Assembly: GCF_900115665.1 (NCBI RefSeq)
Contig: NZ_FOXH01000005.1
Span: 165,178-229,177, forward strand
Source: Pseudarcicella hirudinis
Lineage (GTDB): Bacteria; Bacteroidota; Bacteroidia; Cytophagales; Spirosomataceae
Direction of reading: 5' to 3'
Length of the DNA: 64,000 nucleotides
The number at the start of each line of letters is the position of its first letter. Position 1 is the stretch's first letter. The notes below the pieces were generated by a model. That model worked only from the letters and a program-made list of their open reading frames with translations. It had not been told where the DNA came from and did not search any database. Below, piece after piece: positions 54,332 through 63,904 of this stretch. The position numbers and the translations under genes are program-made.

Positions 54332-57184
54332 CTATTGTTTGTTAAACTTAATTACGCCATGTGAATGATCTGTGGCCACATTCAAAAGGTAATTTCCCAA
54401 AGGAAGTTTCTTTATATCCAATTTCAGGCTTTCTCCTTGCTTGTCTATCTTAATACTACTTTCCAGGTAAAGTTTTCCGGTTAAATCAAGGATGGAAAGT
54501 TCCAGATTTCCTGCCGTTTTTTCCGGAAATGAAATGTTCAGATAATCAGAAACCGGATTAGGAAAGACTTTTATCTGTTGTTCTTTTTCCTCCTCAATTC
54601 CGGTAACCAATGCCTGAGGTGCTTTCCACGGAACCAGATCACTTTCAGGTTTTGCAAGTGGCTGAGTTGTGAGAATATGAAATTCTCCCGGTTTGAAAAT
54701 AAACCTGATTCCGGTATTGTCAACAGGAATTTCTGTACCGGTAAAATAGTCATACCATTTGCCCGCTGAAGGAAAAACGTTAGAAAAAGAACGGTCTTCA
54801 AGGTCAAAATTGCCGACAATACTTACTTTCATCGAAGCATGGTTTAAAATAATCTGTTTTTGAAAACCGCTAAGCGATAATTCAAAATCAGTAGTATTAA
54901 AAGCAGGCTGGCTGAGTTTCAGATTGTTTAAAGCTGCAAAAACCTTATATAGTTTCGCTCTTTGAGGATCCTTGGTATATTCCCATCTCAAAGGTTTCCT
55001 GCCTGTTCTGCCATTTTCATCAATTGAAACATCATATCCCAGCTCTCCAAACTGCCAGATCATTTTCGGCCCGGGTACTCCTAAGAAAAAAACTGCATTT
55101 GATTTCATTTTTTCAAGTGCATTGGTCAGATTTCTCGCATCGTAGTTTTGGGTAGTCTGACCATTTTTCAAGGCATCAAACATCAGTCTTTCCTCGTCAT
55201 GACTTTCCATATATCCAATCAAATTCGGATTTCTGAACCCTCTGGATTTATATGACATTCTTGAAAAATCTCCGTTATATCCTTTTGCTGTACTTCTGTA
55301 GTCCCCGTTCAGATTTCCCCAGACCATCATTCCGTAGTCAGTTAAAACCTGTTCCTCTTTATCTTCTGAGAAAAGCTCAAGAATTACATATGCACTTGCA
55401 TCTGTAGCTCTTATTTTATCATAATAATTTTTCCAGATGTTAATCCGGCTTTGATCATAAAGTCTGAAAAAACCATCATCTGAAGACGTTTTCTGCGTAA
55501 AACCTTTAGCCAGATCAAATCTGAAGCCATCAAAACGATATTCCTTCAGCCAAAAGTCATTAACACGCTGAACATAGTCTTTGGTAGCCTGACTTTCATG
55601 GTTAAAATCAAAAAATACGCTGAAAGGATGAGGAGCCGTCTGGTTAAAAAACGGAGAATCTGCGGAAGGTTTACTGCCATCCCAATACATTTTCACATAA
55701 GGAAACTCATAATCGGCCTGGTTTAAAACCATATCAAGTACTACCGCAATTCCATTTTCATGACATTTATCGATAAATTGCTTTAAGTCGTTTTTCGTAC
55801 CATATGCTTTATCAGGAGCAAAATAAAAAACCGGATTGTAACCCCAGGAATCATTCCCGGTAAATTCCATTACCGGCATCAGCTCAATACAATTGATCCC
55901 GAGTTTTTTCAGATAAGGTAAGGTATCTGTTACAGTTTTATAACGCTGATCGGCCACAAAATCCCGAACAAGAAGCTCATAAACAATCAGATTATCCTGC
56001 TTTGGTCTGACAAAATTATTTACCTTCCAGGAATAAGCAGTCTGACCGGTTTGCAGAATCGAAGCTATTGATTTTACATTCGCAGGAAGTTTTTTCAGAT
56101 TTGGATAGGTCGTTTCCGGAATATATTTATCGTTATCCGGATCAAGTATTTTCTCAGCATAAGGATCGCCTACTGTAATATTTCCATCTATCAGGTATTG
56201 ATAAGCATATTCCTGACCTTTAATCAGATTGGAAATCTCAATCCAGAAACGTTTCCCATCCGGCGTTTTATTCATCAGAAATCCGGAATCTGTTTTCCAG
56301 TCATTGAAATCGCCGATAACATAAATAAATTCCTTTAAAGGGGCAAAAAGCACTAAAATCACTTTGGAATCAGAAATATAGTTTATTCCGTCCTTTAGCC
56401 CTTCAGGTACCGTGAGAATCTGGTTAGTGGGTTTTACCGTAAGCATAATTTCATCGTAAGCTGTTTCATTTAAACGGTTTACTGCCGTAATTCTGACCGT
56501 AATCTGAGTTCCTTCCGCTATTTGTCCCAGTTCCCTGAATACGGTAATATTCTGTGAAAATACTTTAGCCGAATCCGGGATTCCGATTGTTTTTCTACTC
56601 AATATTCCGGTCTTTTTATCAGTCCATAAGAAGTCAAACTTTAACTTGGCAGTCTGGCTGGTATTTCCTTCGAACAATATTGAGGAATTTCCATCGATAT
56701 ACAAGGATTTTGTAACCGGTTTTGAAAAAGATACATATAATTTATTTTCTTCCAAAAGCGTCAGGAACAGATCTTCAGTCTGCGCTTTCCCGTCTCCGCT
56801 CTTCAGCAAAAGTCCGAGTTTTCTTATGGGTTTACTATCCGGTACATTAAAATACTTCCTCGGATTGATTGTGATGCTCCATAAATCATTTCCTAAATAA
56901 GTCATTTTACCGGGTTCAAAAGGTTTGGAAAAATCATTTTGCCCGGATGGCTGGTATTCGAATGCAGGCCCACTGTCTGTGGTACCTGCACCCGACCAAA
57001 GAAAAACATCATCCTTTTTTCCAAGCAAATTCAAGGCTCTTCCATCTGAAGCTTTTTTAAGATCAAATGTAATCGTCAGGTTTTGTCCTGCGGTTGGCAA
57101 AGAGGGATCAGTAGTAATCACCTGTGCCCAAAGGGGGCATATTCTCACCCAAATCAGGAAAAAAAGGAATAGAGTTTTTCTCAT
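54332..57184 (-). CDS. T9SS-secreted GH13 alpha-amylase family enzyme
   Basis: 950 residues. The signal peptide is about 1-20. An E-set/CBM48-like part precedes the catalytic TIM barrel: VILVLFAPLKEFIYVIGDFNDW (about 275-300), then the GH13 domain from about 395. Catalytic residues: Asp557 in GFRFDLA (nucleophile), Glu603 in VILELFS (acid/base) and Asp663 in ESHDEE (transition-state stabiliser). The last 75 or so residues (VFPNPVSDYLNISFPE, then GNYLLNV) are a type A T9SS sorting domain, so it is exported by T9SS and likely anchored or released outside. Adjacent divergent Sus genes make it the probable surface alpha-glucanase. Confidence 0.94.
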   Translation of the reverse strand: MRKTLFLFFLIWVRICPLWAQVITTDPSLPTAGQNLTITFDLKKASDGRALNLLGKKDDVFLWSGAGTTDSGPAFEYQPSGQNDFSKPFEPGKMTYLGNDLWSITINPRKYFNVPDSKPIRKLGLLLKSGDGKAQTEDLFLTLLEENKLYVSFSKPVTKSLYIDGNSSILFEGNTSQTAKLKFDFLWTDKKTGILSRKTIGIPDSAKVFSQNITVFRELGQIAEGTQITVRITAVNRLNETAYDEIMLTVKPTNQILTVPEGLKDGINYISDSKVILVLFAPLKEFIYVIGDFNDWKTDSGFLMNKTPDGKRFWIEISNLIKGQEYAYQYLIDGNITVGDPYAEKILDPDNDKYIPETTYPNLKKLPANVKSIASILQTGQTAYSWKVNNFVRPKQDNLIVYELLVRDFVADQRYKTVTDTLPYLKKLGINCIELMPVMEFTGNDSWGYNPVFYFAPDKAYGTKNDLKQFIDKCHENGIAVVLDMVLNQADYEFPYVKMYWDGSKPSADSPFFNQTAPHPFSVFFDFNHESQATKDYVQRVNDFWLKEYRFDGFRFDLAKGFTQKTSSDDGFFRLYDQSRINIWKNYYDKIRATDASAYVILELFSEDKEEQVLTDYGMMVWGNLNGDYRSTAKGYNGDFSRMSYKSRGFRNPNLIGYMESHDEERLMFDALKNGQTTQNYDARNLTNALEKMKSNAVFFLGVPGPKMIWQFGELGYDVSIDENGRTGRKPLRWEYTKDPQRAKLYKVFAALNNLKLSQPAFNTTDFELSLSGFQKQIILNHASMKVSIVGNFDLEDRSFSNVFPSAGKWYDYFTGTEIPVDNTGIRFIFKPGEFHILTTQPLAKPESDLVPWKAPQALVTGIEEEKEQQIKVFPNPVSDYLNISFPEKTAGNLELSILDLTGKLYLESSIKIDKQGESLKLDIKKLPLGNYLLNVATDHSHGVIKFNKQ

Positions 57185-57808
57185 AAAACTAAAGGAAAAT
57201 GGTTAATGGTCGGCGAATATAATGCTTAAAATTATTTACAAAAAGCAAAAAATATAAATTTTTGCACTTTAACTAGAAAATTAACCAGAAACCTGTCAGA
57301 AAAACGAATAAATCAGAAGTTTTAAGACTATAATTTATCCGCTTATTCCTATTTTATGAAAAATATTTTTTATCAATATAATACAATGCTAAACTATGCT
57401 ACAATACACTACTATACTATGCTATTCTAAAAAAGTAAAATTTCATATCCGGAGTTTTATTTAACATACAATAACCTTATAATCAATTATTTACGCATAA
57501 AAAAATAGCTTTATTTTTCGATTAAAAAATTGAACCAGCACAGTTACAAATCACTCTTCTTAATTCTTGCAAATATTCTAAATACTACAATATTAGATTT
57601 GTTAAATTTTCAAGATATCATCAGTCAACACCGGAATAAAACTTTCTCGGCAAAGAATTGCACAAAAGGAATTTGTAAATTTATTTTGTGACATTATTTT
57701 CCTGAAAAATTATATTATTCCCATTCAATATTTTACTTTTTCAAGATTAAATCGGTTATATATTACTCAATAACCATTTTATAAACCATTTAAAACCAAC
57801 TAAAAAAT
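57185..57808. other. Divergent control region between the amylase gene and the sus operon
   Basis: 624 bp, very AT-rich, with no gene. It has a possible -7 element TAGATTTG (57594-57601) without a good -33, and three copies of ATGCTA spaced within 57385-57424 (AATGCTA, TATGCTA, TATGCTA). These could be binding sites for a SusR-like or other regulator, but nothing is proven. Confidence 0.4.
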
Positions 57809-60800
57809 ATGAAGCAATCTCTAGTATGGTTTCAAAGGAATAGTCAAAATCCCTTTGTTAAATTTAGCAAAGCAAGCATAAGAGCATTTACCTTTTGCAT
57901 GCTTCTGATATTAGGATCCCAGTTTGTGGCGAATGCCCAGACATTGATTAGCGGTAAAATTACCGATCGTAAAAGTGGTGCCGGCGTTCCGGGTGTAAAC
58001 GTAGTAGTGAAAGGAACTTCAAAAGGAACTTCCACCAACCAGGAAGGAAAATTTTCTCTTTCTGCTCCATCAAATGCCATTTTAGTAATCTCTTCTGTCG
58101 GTTACAAAAAGCAGGAAGTTTCAGCCGGAAACAAAACCGAAATTAATATTAGCCTTGAGGAAGACATTTCGGCACTCGGAGAGGTTGTTGTAGTCGGCTA
58201 CGGCTCTCAGAAGAAAAAAGACCTGACAGGTTCTATTGTCAGCATCAATTCGGAAGATTTCCAGAAAGGGAATATTTCTACACCTGACCAGTTGATTACA
58301 GGTAAAATGGCCGGAGTTCAGATTACCACAAATGGTGGTATGCCTGGTTCCGGTTCTCAGATCCGTATCAGAGGCGGTTCTTCTCTCAATGCCAGCAATG
58401 ATCCTTTGATTGTAATAGACGGTCTGCCGATCGATAACAGCACAATAGACGGTGCATCAAACCCATTAGCTTTTGTTAACCCGAATGATATTGAAACATT
58501 TACTGTATTAAAAGATGCTTCTGCTACCGCTATTTACGGTTCAAGAGCATCAAACGGTGTAATTCTAATTACTACCAAAAAAGGTAAAAAAGGTGACGAC
58601 TTCAGAGCGACTTTCAGTACTCAGGCTTCTGCTTCCGTAAAACAGGGCAAAATTGATGTGCTTTCAGGAGATGAGTTTCGTACGCTTGTAAATGCCAAAG
58701 GAAATGATGCAGCAAAAGCATTGTTAGGTAAGTCAAATACCGATTGGCAGGATGCTATTACACGTACCGCAATCAGTACAGATAATAACCTGAGCCTTTC
58801 CGGTTCTTACAAAAACCTGCCTTATCGCTTCTCTGCCGGTTACACTGATCAAAATGGTATTATCAAGACTTCAAGTATGGATAGAACTTCTCTTTCATTA
58901 GGTCTTTCTCCTACTTTTCTGAATAATCACCTGAAAGTAGATCTTAATTTAAAAGGTTCAGTTACCAATAACAATTTTGCGAACGACGGAGCATACGGAA
59001 CAGCCGTTTCTTTTGATCCCACTCAGCCGGTTTATTCGAGCAAAGAAGCTTATAATGGTTATTTTGAATGGCTGGATGCCTCAGGAACGCCTATTACCAT
59101 TGCGCCAAGAAACCCGCTCGGGCTGCTGGAAATGAGAACAGATAAGGCAAAAGTGAAGAAAAGTATCGGAAACATTGTTTTCGATTACAAATTTCATTTT
59201 TTACCTGAGTTACGCGCTAACCTGAACTTAGGTTATGATTTTACCTCAAGTGAAGGACAAAGAAATATTCCTGCTTCCTCAGCTATTAATTTCAGCTCAA
59301 AAGGTCTTGATGAATATTATACCCGAAAAAATAACAACTCTACTTTAGAATTTTACCTGAATTATGTAAAAGACCTTAAAAGCATCGATAGCCGTATTGA
59401 TGTAATGGGTGGTTATTCATATCAGGATTTTCTTTCTGAAAGGTTTGACCAGAACAAAGACCTTCTTAATACAGGCAGTTACCTGAAAAATTATTTCTAT
59501 AAAACACAAAGTACCCTGGTATCGTTTTATGGCCGTTTGAACTACGCTTTCAAAAATCGTTATTTACTTACCTTTACCCTCCGTCAGGATGGTTCTTCCC
59601 GTTTCTCACCGGACAATCGCTGGGGAACATTCCCTTCTGCCGGTTTTGCCTGGAAACTCAGTGAGGAGCCTTTTATTAAAGAAAGTGATGTTTTCTCTGA
59701 TTTGAAGGTACGTCTTGGTTATGGTATCACCGGACAGCAGAATATCTCTTCAAGCAATTATCCTTATCTGGGTCTTTATACACCTGGTTTGCCAACAGCA
59801 GGTTATCAGCTGGGAGATAATTATTACAATACAATCCGTCCTGAAGGATATGATGCCAATCTTAAATGGGAACAAACTGCCACTTCAAACATTGGTCTTG
59901 ACTTTGCCATCAAAAAAGCCCGTATTTCAGGTAGTGTTGACTATTATTTCAAGAAAACCAAGGATTTACTGGCTGAAGTTGATTTGCCAACAGGATCAAA
60001 CTTCTCAAGTCGCTTGCTGACAAACGTAGGAAATATGGAAAACCAGGGGGTTGAATTGACCATTAATACCAACCTGATTGCCCGAAAAGATTTCAGCTGG
60101 GATGTTTCATTTAACATTACCAGAAATTCGACTAAAATTACAAATCTGACCCGAAACCCTGATCCGAATTACGCTGGTCTGGAAGTAGGTGGTATTGCCG
60201 GAGGAACCGGAGGAAACATCCAGATCCACACGGTTGATTATGCGCCTAATTCCTTTTTTGTTTACAAGCAGGTTTATGATGCTAACGGAAAACCATTGGA
60301 AGGTGTTTATGCAGATTTGAACGGGGACGGAAAAATTACCCCGGATGATCGTTACCGTTATAAGAAACCGGCTGCTGATTATTTCTATGGTTTTACCTCG
60401 ACTTTCAGCTATAAGAAATTCAATGCAGGATTCACGCTCAGAGGGAATATCGGAAACTATGTTTATAACAACGTATTCTCAAGCAATGGCAACTACACTG
60501 GCCTGTACAATTCTACAGGTTTCCTGAGCAATCTTTCAAAAGATATCAATACTACACAGTTTAACCTGAATCAGAATAAAAGTGACTACTACGTAGAAAA
60601 TGCTTCATTCCTGAGAATGGATAATTTCACGGTAGGTTACAATTTTGGTAAAATCACCCGTCAGGGAGCAACATTACGATTGAATGCTACTGCCCAGAAC
60701 GTATTTGTCATCACAAAATACAGAGGTCTTGACCCGGAAATTGCCGGAGGTATTGACAACAAATTATACCCGAGAGCCAGAACCATCTCTTTAGGTGCCG

Positions 60801-60814
60801 TGGTAGGTTTCTAA
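57809..60814 (+). CDS. susC: SusC-like TonB-dependent outer-membrane transporter
   Basis: 1001 residues. No STN domain, so no direct sigma signalling. Order: signal region ending FVANAQ; carboxypeptidase-like domain (about 45-125, ISGKITDRKSGAGVPGVNVVVKG); SusC box LGEVVVVGYGSQKKKDLTGS; plug (IRIRGGSSLNASNDPLIVIDGLP, ASATAIYGSRASNGVILITTKKG); and the barrel, ending LGAVVGF. It imports oligosaccharides with its SusD partner. The adjacent GH13 amylase and SusE/F protein indicate malto-oligosaccharide (starch) import. It starts 624 bp from the divergent amylase. Confidence 0.95.
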   Translation: MKQSLVWFQRNSQNPFVKFSKASIRAFTFCMLLILGSQFVANAQTLISGKITDRKSGAGVPGVNVVVKGTSKGTSTNQEGKFSLSAPSNAILVISSVGYKKQEVSAGNKTEINISLEEDISALGEVVVVGYGSQKKKDLTGSIVSINSEDFQKGNISTPDQLITGKMAGVQITTNGGMPGSGSQIRIRGGSSLNASNDPLIVIDGLPIDNSTIDGASNPLAFVNPNDIETFTVLKDASATAIYGSRASNGVILITTKKGKKGDDFRATFSTQASASVKQGKIDVLSGDEFRTLVNAKGNDAAKALLGKSNTDWQDAITRTAISTDNNLSLSGSYKNLPYRFSAGYTDQNGIIKTSSMDRTSLSLGLSPTFLNNHLKVDLNLKGSVTNNNFANDGAYGTAVSFDPTQPVYSSKEAYNGYFEWLDASGTPITIAPRNPLGLLEMRTDKAKVKKSIGNIVFDYKFHFLPELRANLNLGYDFTSSEGQRNIPASSAINFSSKGLDEYYTRKNNNSTLEFYLNYVKDLKSIDSRIDVMGGYSYQDFLSERFDQNKDLLNTGSYLKNYFYKTQSTLVSFYGRLNYAFKNRYLLTFTLRQDGSSRFSPDNRWGTFPSAGFAWKLSEEPFIKESDVFSDLKVRLGYGITGQQNISSSNYPYLGLYTPGLPTAGYQLGDNYYNTIRPEGYDANLKWEQTATSNIGLDFAIKKARISGSVDYYFKKTKDLLAEVDLPTGSNFSSRLLTNVGNMENQGVELTINTNLIARKDFSWDVSFNITRNSTKITNLTRNPDPNYAGLEVGGIAGGTGGNIQIHTVDYAPNSFFVYKQVYDANGKPLEGVYADLNGDGKITPDDRYRYKKPAADYFYGFTSTFSYKKFNAGFTLRGNIGNYVYNNVFSSNGNYTGLYNSTGFLSNLSKDINTTQFNLNQNKSDYYVENASFLRMDNFTVGYNFGKITRQGATLRLNATAQNVFVITKYRGLDPEIAGGIDNKLYPRARTISLGAVVGF

Positions 60815-60858
60815 GAAGATCTTAAAGTGATAACATTGGTTTTAAAACATTCAGAAAA

Positions 60859-62427
60859 ATGAAAAAATTAACGATAAATATAAAGAGAGCAGCAATCTGT
60901 GCTGCATTCCTCGGACTAACTTTCTCCTGTACCAAAGACCTGAACCGGGAACCTTTTATTGAATCTACTTCTCTGGCAGTCTATAAAGATCCTGCCAATT
61001 ACAAACCATTGCTGGCCAAAATCTATGCAGGTCTGGCCGTAACCGGGCAGGAAGGCCCGACCGGAAAACCTGATATTCCGGAAAGTGTAATTAATGAAGG
61101 AGAATCTCAGTATATCAGAAATTACTGGGGTGCTCAGGAGCTGACTACTGATGAAGCAGTAGTTGCCTGGAAATCAGACGGAACTCTGGTGAATTATCAT
61201 ACGATGGACTGGACTTCCAGCGGTGATAAAATCAGAGGTTTGTATGTTCGTCTGATCTATCAGGTTGTAGTTGCCAATGAATTTATCAGAGAAACAACTG
61301 ATGCCAAAATGTCTGGCAGAGGAATTTCAATCCCTGAGATCAAGGCTTACCGTGCTGAAGCACGATTCCTTCGGGCTTTAAGTTATTATCATGCACTTGA
61401 TCTTTTCGGTAATGTTGCTTTCGTAACTGAAAATGACCCGATCGGTTCATTTTTCCCGAAACAGACCAATCGCACAGATTTATACAATTATGTGGAATCT
61501 GAATTAAAAGCCATTGAAGGAGACCTGGTTGATGCCCGCAAAAATGAATATGGCAGAGCCGATAAAGCCGCAGCCTGGATGGTTTTAGCAAAATTATATC
61601 TGAACGCAAAAGTGTATATCGGTCAGGATAAAAATACCGAAGCATTAACTTATCTGAACAAAGTTATTTCTTCAGGTTATAGTCTGGAAGGGAATTACAA
61701 AAACCTTTTCCTGGCTGATAACCACAAATCAGGGGAAAATATCTTTACTGTGAATTTTGACGGAACCCGTACCAAAACCTATGGTGGCACTACTTTCCTT
61801 GTTCATGCTTCAGTGGGTGGAAAAATGAATGCAGCCGATTATGGTATCGACGGCGGTTGGGCCGGTTTGCGTACCACCAAACAATTTGTTGCCATGTTTG
61901 ACGATGCCAGAGATTCCCGTGCGATGTTTTTTAAAGATGGACAAAATATTGAAATTGATGACATTACAAACTTCCCGGACGGTTATGCGGTAGGAAAATA
62001 CAAAAATCTTACTTCCACAGGAGCCGCAGGAAGCAATCCTACTTTTGTTGATACTGATTTCCCGATGTTCCGCCTGGCAGATGCTTACCTGATGTACGCT
62101 GAAGCTGTATTACGCAACGGAACCGGAGGAGACAGAACTACTGCGTTGAATTATGTGAATCTGCTTCGTAAAAGAGCGGGAGCCAGTCAGGTTTCTACCA
62201 TTGATCTCGACTTTATCCTCAATGAAAGAGCACGTGAACTGTATTGGGAAGGTCATCGTCGTACCGACCTGATCAGATATGGTAAATTCACAACCGGTAC
62301 TTATTTATGGGCCTGGAAAGGTGGTATAAAAGCAGGTAAAGCTGTTGAGGATTTCCGCAACATTTTCCCGATTCCTGCGGCTGATATTACTGCCAATCCA
62401 AACCTGAAACAAAATTCAGGTTATTAA
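60859..62427 (+). CDS. susD: SusD-like glycan-binding lipoprotein
   Basis: 522 residues. The lipoprotein signal ends FSC (acylated Cys24). SusD motifs: NREPFIESTSLAVYKDPANY, AYRAEARFLRALSYYHALDLFGN, FRLADAYLMYAEAVLRNGTGGD, NERARELYWEGHRRTDLIRYGKF and FPIPAADITANPNLKQN. This C-terminal arrangement is close to the starch-binding SusD group. It lies 44 bp after SusC and 24 bp before the SusE/F gene, so it is one operon. Confidence 0.95.
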   Translation: MKKLTINIKRAAICAAFLGLTFSCTKDLNREPFIESTSLAVYKDPANYKPLLAKIYAGLAVTGQEGPTGKPDIPESVINEGESQYIRNYWGAQELTTDEAVVAWKSDGTLVNYHTMDWTSSGDKIRGLYVRLIYQVVVANEFIRETTDAKMSGRGISIPEIKAYRAEARFLRALSYYHALDLFGNVAFVTENDPIGSFFPKQTNRTDLYNYVESELKAIEGDLVDARKNEYGRADKAAAWMVLAKLYLNAKVYIGQDKNTEALTYLNKVISSGYSLEGNYKNLFLADNHKSGENIFTVNFDGTRTKTYGGTTFLVHASVGGKMNAADYGIDGGWAGLRTTKQFVAMFDDARDSRAMFFKDGQNIEIDDITNFPDGYAVGKYKNLTSTGAAGSNPTFVDTDFPMFRLADAYLMYAEAVLRNGTGGDRTTALNYVNLLRKRAGASQVSTIDLDFILNERARELYWEGHRRTDLIRYGKFTTGTYLWAWKGGIKAGKAVEDFRNIFPIPAADITANPNLKQNSGY

Positions 62428-62451
62428 TTCAACCATTAAATAGACAAAGTA

Positions 62452-63771
62452 ATGAAAACGACAATCAATAGATTTTTTATATTCCTTAGTGCTTTGGTCT
62501 TATTGGGGGCCTGTAAAAAAGACGAGGACAAAATTATCATGAATGCCAATGTAAAATTGGCAATAACCTTATCTTCTCAGAATGTTGTTTTAACAAAAGA
62601 GAATGCAGATAAAGATGCGCTAACCGTTTCATGGGCAAAGCCGGACTATGGTTTTACGCCAGGGGTAAAATACTCCGTTCTTATTGATAAAAAAGGGGGT
62701 GATTTCAGCAATGCAATGGCCGTTGAAACAGGTACTGATTTAAACAAAACTTTTAAAAATGCTGAATTAAATGCACTTCTTTTAAAATTAGGTCTTCCTG
62801 CGGGAGCTGCTGCCGATATTGATGTAAGAGTAGTATCAGCAATCGGAGATGCTTCTTCTGTTACAAAGGTCACTTCAGCCGTAAGTACTATCAAAGCCAC
62901 TCCATATCTTGATAAACTGGATCTGAGTTCTATCTGGGGAATAGTGGGAAGTGCTGCTGCCAATGGCTGGGACGGACCGGATATGCCTTTCTATAAAACG
63001 GATAAGGATAATGTTTTTGCCGCTTATGTAACGCTTAAGGAAGGAGAAATCAAATTCCGCCAGAATAATAAATGGGATGTAAATTATGGGGATACCGGAG
63101 CAGACAATACTTTGGATAATGGTGGAGACAACATTAAGGTAAAAGCCGGAACCTATAAAATCACACTGGATCTGAATGTCCTTAAATATACTATCCAGAC
63201 TTATTCATGGGGACTTGTCGGAAGTGCTGTGGCCAATGGCTGGGATGGGCCGGATATGCCTTTAGTATATGATCCTACGACAAATTTCTGGAAAGCGGTT
63301 GTCTATTTAAACACCGGGGAAATTAAAATCCGCCAGAATAATGACTGGACTGTCAATTTCGGAGACACCGGGGCTAACGGAACACTGGATGCCGGAGGAG
63401 ATAATATTAAAGTCACTAAAGGTACCTATCTGATTACAGTAGATTTTGCGACTTCGAAGTTTACTTTGGAAGCCTTTGCTACCTGGGGACTTGTCGGAAG
63501 TGCTGCACCAAATGGCTGGGATGGGCCGGATGCCAAATTCAGACCGGATTTCTCTCATGACGGGGTCTGGATTCTGGACAATGTAGTTTTAAAAACCGGA
63601 GAAATCAAATTCCGTTTCAATGATAAATGGGATCTGAATTACGGGGACAAAGGTGCCGATGGTACATTGGAAGCAGGGACAGACAATATTCCTGTAACAG
63701 CCGGAACCTATGCTGTTATCCTGGATTTATCAAATGCCAGTAAACTGACTTATAAGCTAAGTAAAAAATAA
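62452..63771 (+). CDS. SusE/SusF-type starch-binding lipoprotein with three tandem repeats
   Basis: 439 residues. The lipoprotein signal ends GAC (Cys21). An N-terminal SusE-like Ig domain (about 25-150, AITLSSQNVVLTKENADKDALTVSW) is followed by three tandem CBM-like repeats that each open with WGxVGSAxxNGWDGPD, at residues 162, 253 and 345, with periods of 91 and 92 residues. Each repeat carries a conserved EIKFRxNxxWDxNYGD block. In the starch system SusE has two and SusF three such starch-binding modules, so this protein resembles SusF by module count. It is the last gene of the operon. Confidence 0.9.
   Translation: MKTTINRFFIFLSALVLLGACKKDEDKIIMNANVKLAITLSSQNVVLTKENADKDALTVSWAKPDYGFTPGVKYSVLIDKKGGDFSNAMAVETGTDLNKTFKNAELNALLLKLGLPAGAAADIDVRVVSAIGDASSVTKVTSAVSTIKATPYLDKLDLSSIWGIVGSAAANGWDGPDMPFYKTDKDNVFAAYVTLKEGEIKFRQNNKWDVNYGDTGADNTLDNGGDNIKVKAGTYKITLDLNVLKYTIQTYSWGLVGSAVANGWDGPDMPLVYDPTTNFWKAVVYLNTGEIKIRQNNDWTVNFGDTGANGTLDAGGDNIKVTKGTYLITVDFATSKFTLEAFATWGLVGSAAPNGWDGPDAKFRPDFSHDGVWILDNVVLKTGEIKFRFNDKWDLNYGDKGADGTLEAGTDNIPVTAGTYAVILDLSNASKLTYKLSKK
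62935..63771. repeat. Three in-gene tandem repeats encoding CBM modules
   Basis: Repeat units of about 273-288 bp start at 62935, 63208 and 63484. All share the block AATGGCTGGGA encoding NGWD. DNA similarity between units 1, 2 and 3 is still visible, so the array arose by fairly recent duplication. Confidence 0.8.
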
Positions 63772-63810
63772 CAGATACTTCAGAAACAAACTAAAATCCT
63801 ATAAATCATG

Positions 63811-63845
63811 AATACCTGACGAAGCAATTTGTCAGGTATTTTTTG
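63811..63845 (+). terminator. Intrinsic terminator of the sus operon
   Basis: A perfect 10-bp stem, AATACCTGAC (63811-63820) with GTCAGGTATT (63831-63840), followed by TTTTTTGT. Confidence 0.88.
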
Positions 63846-63904
63846 TTGAAAGAAAGCAAAATTTTAATACCGGGAAACTTATTAAGTTGAAGATCAAGTG
63901 CTGT

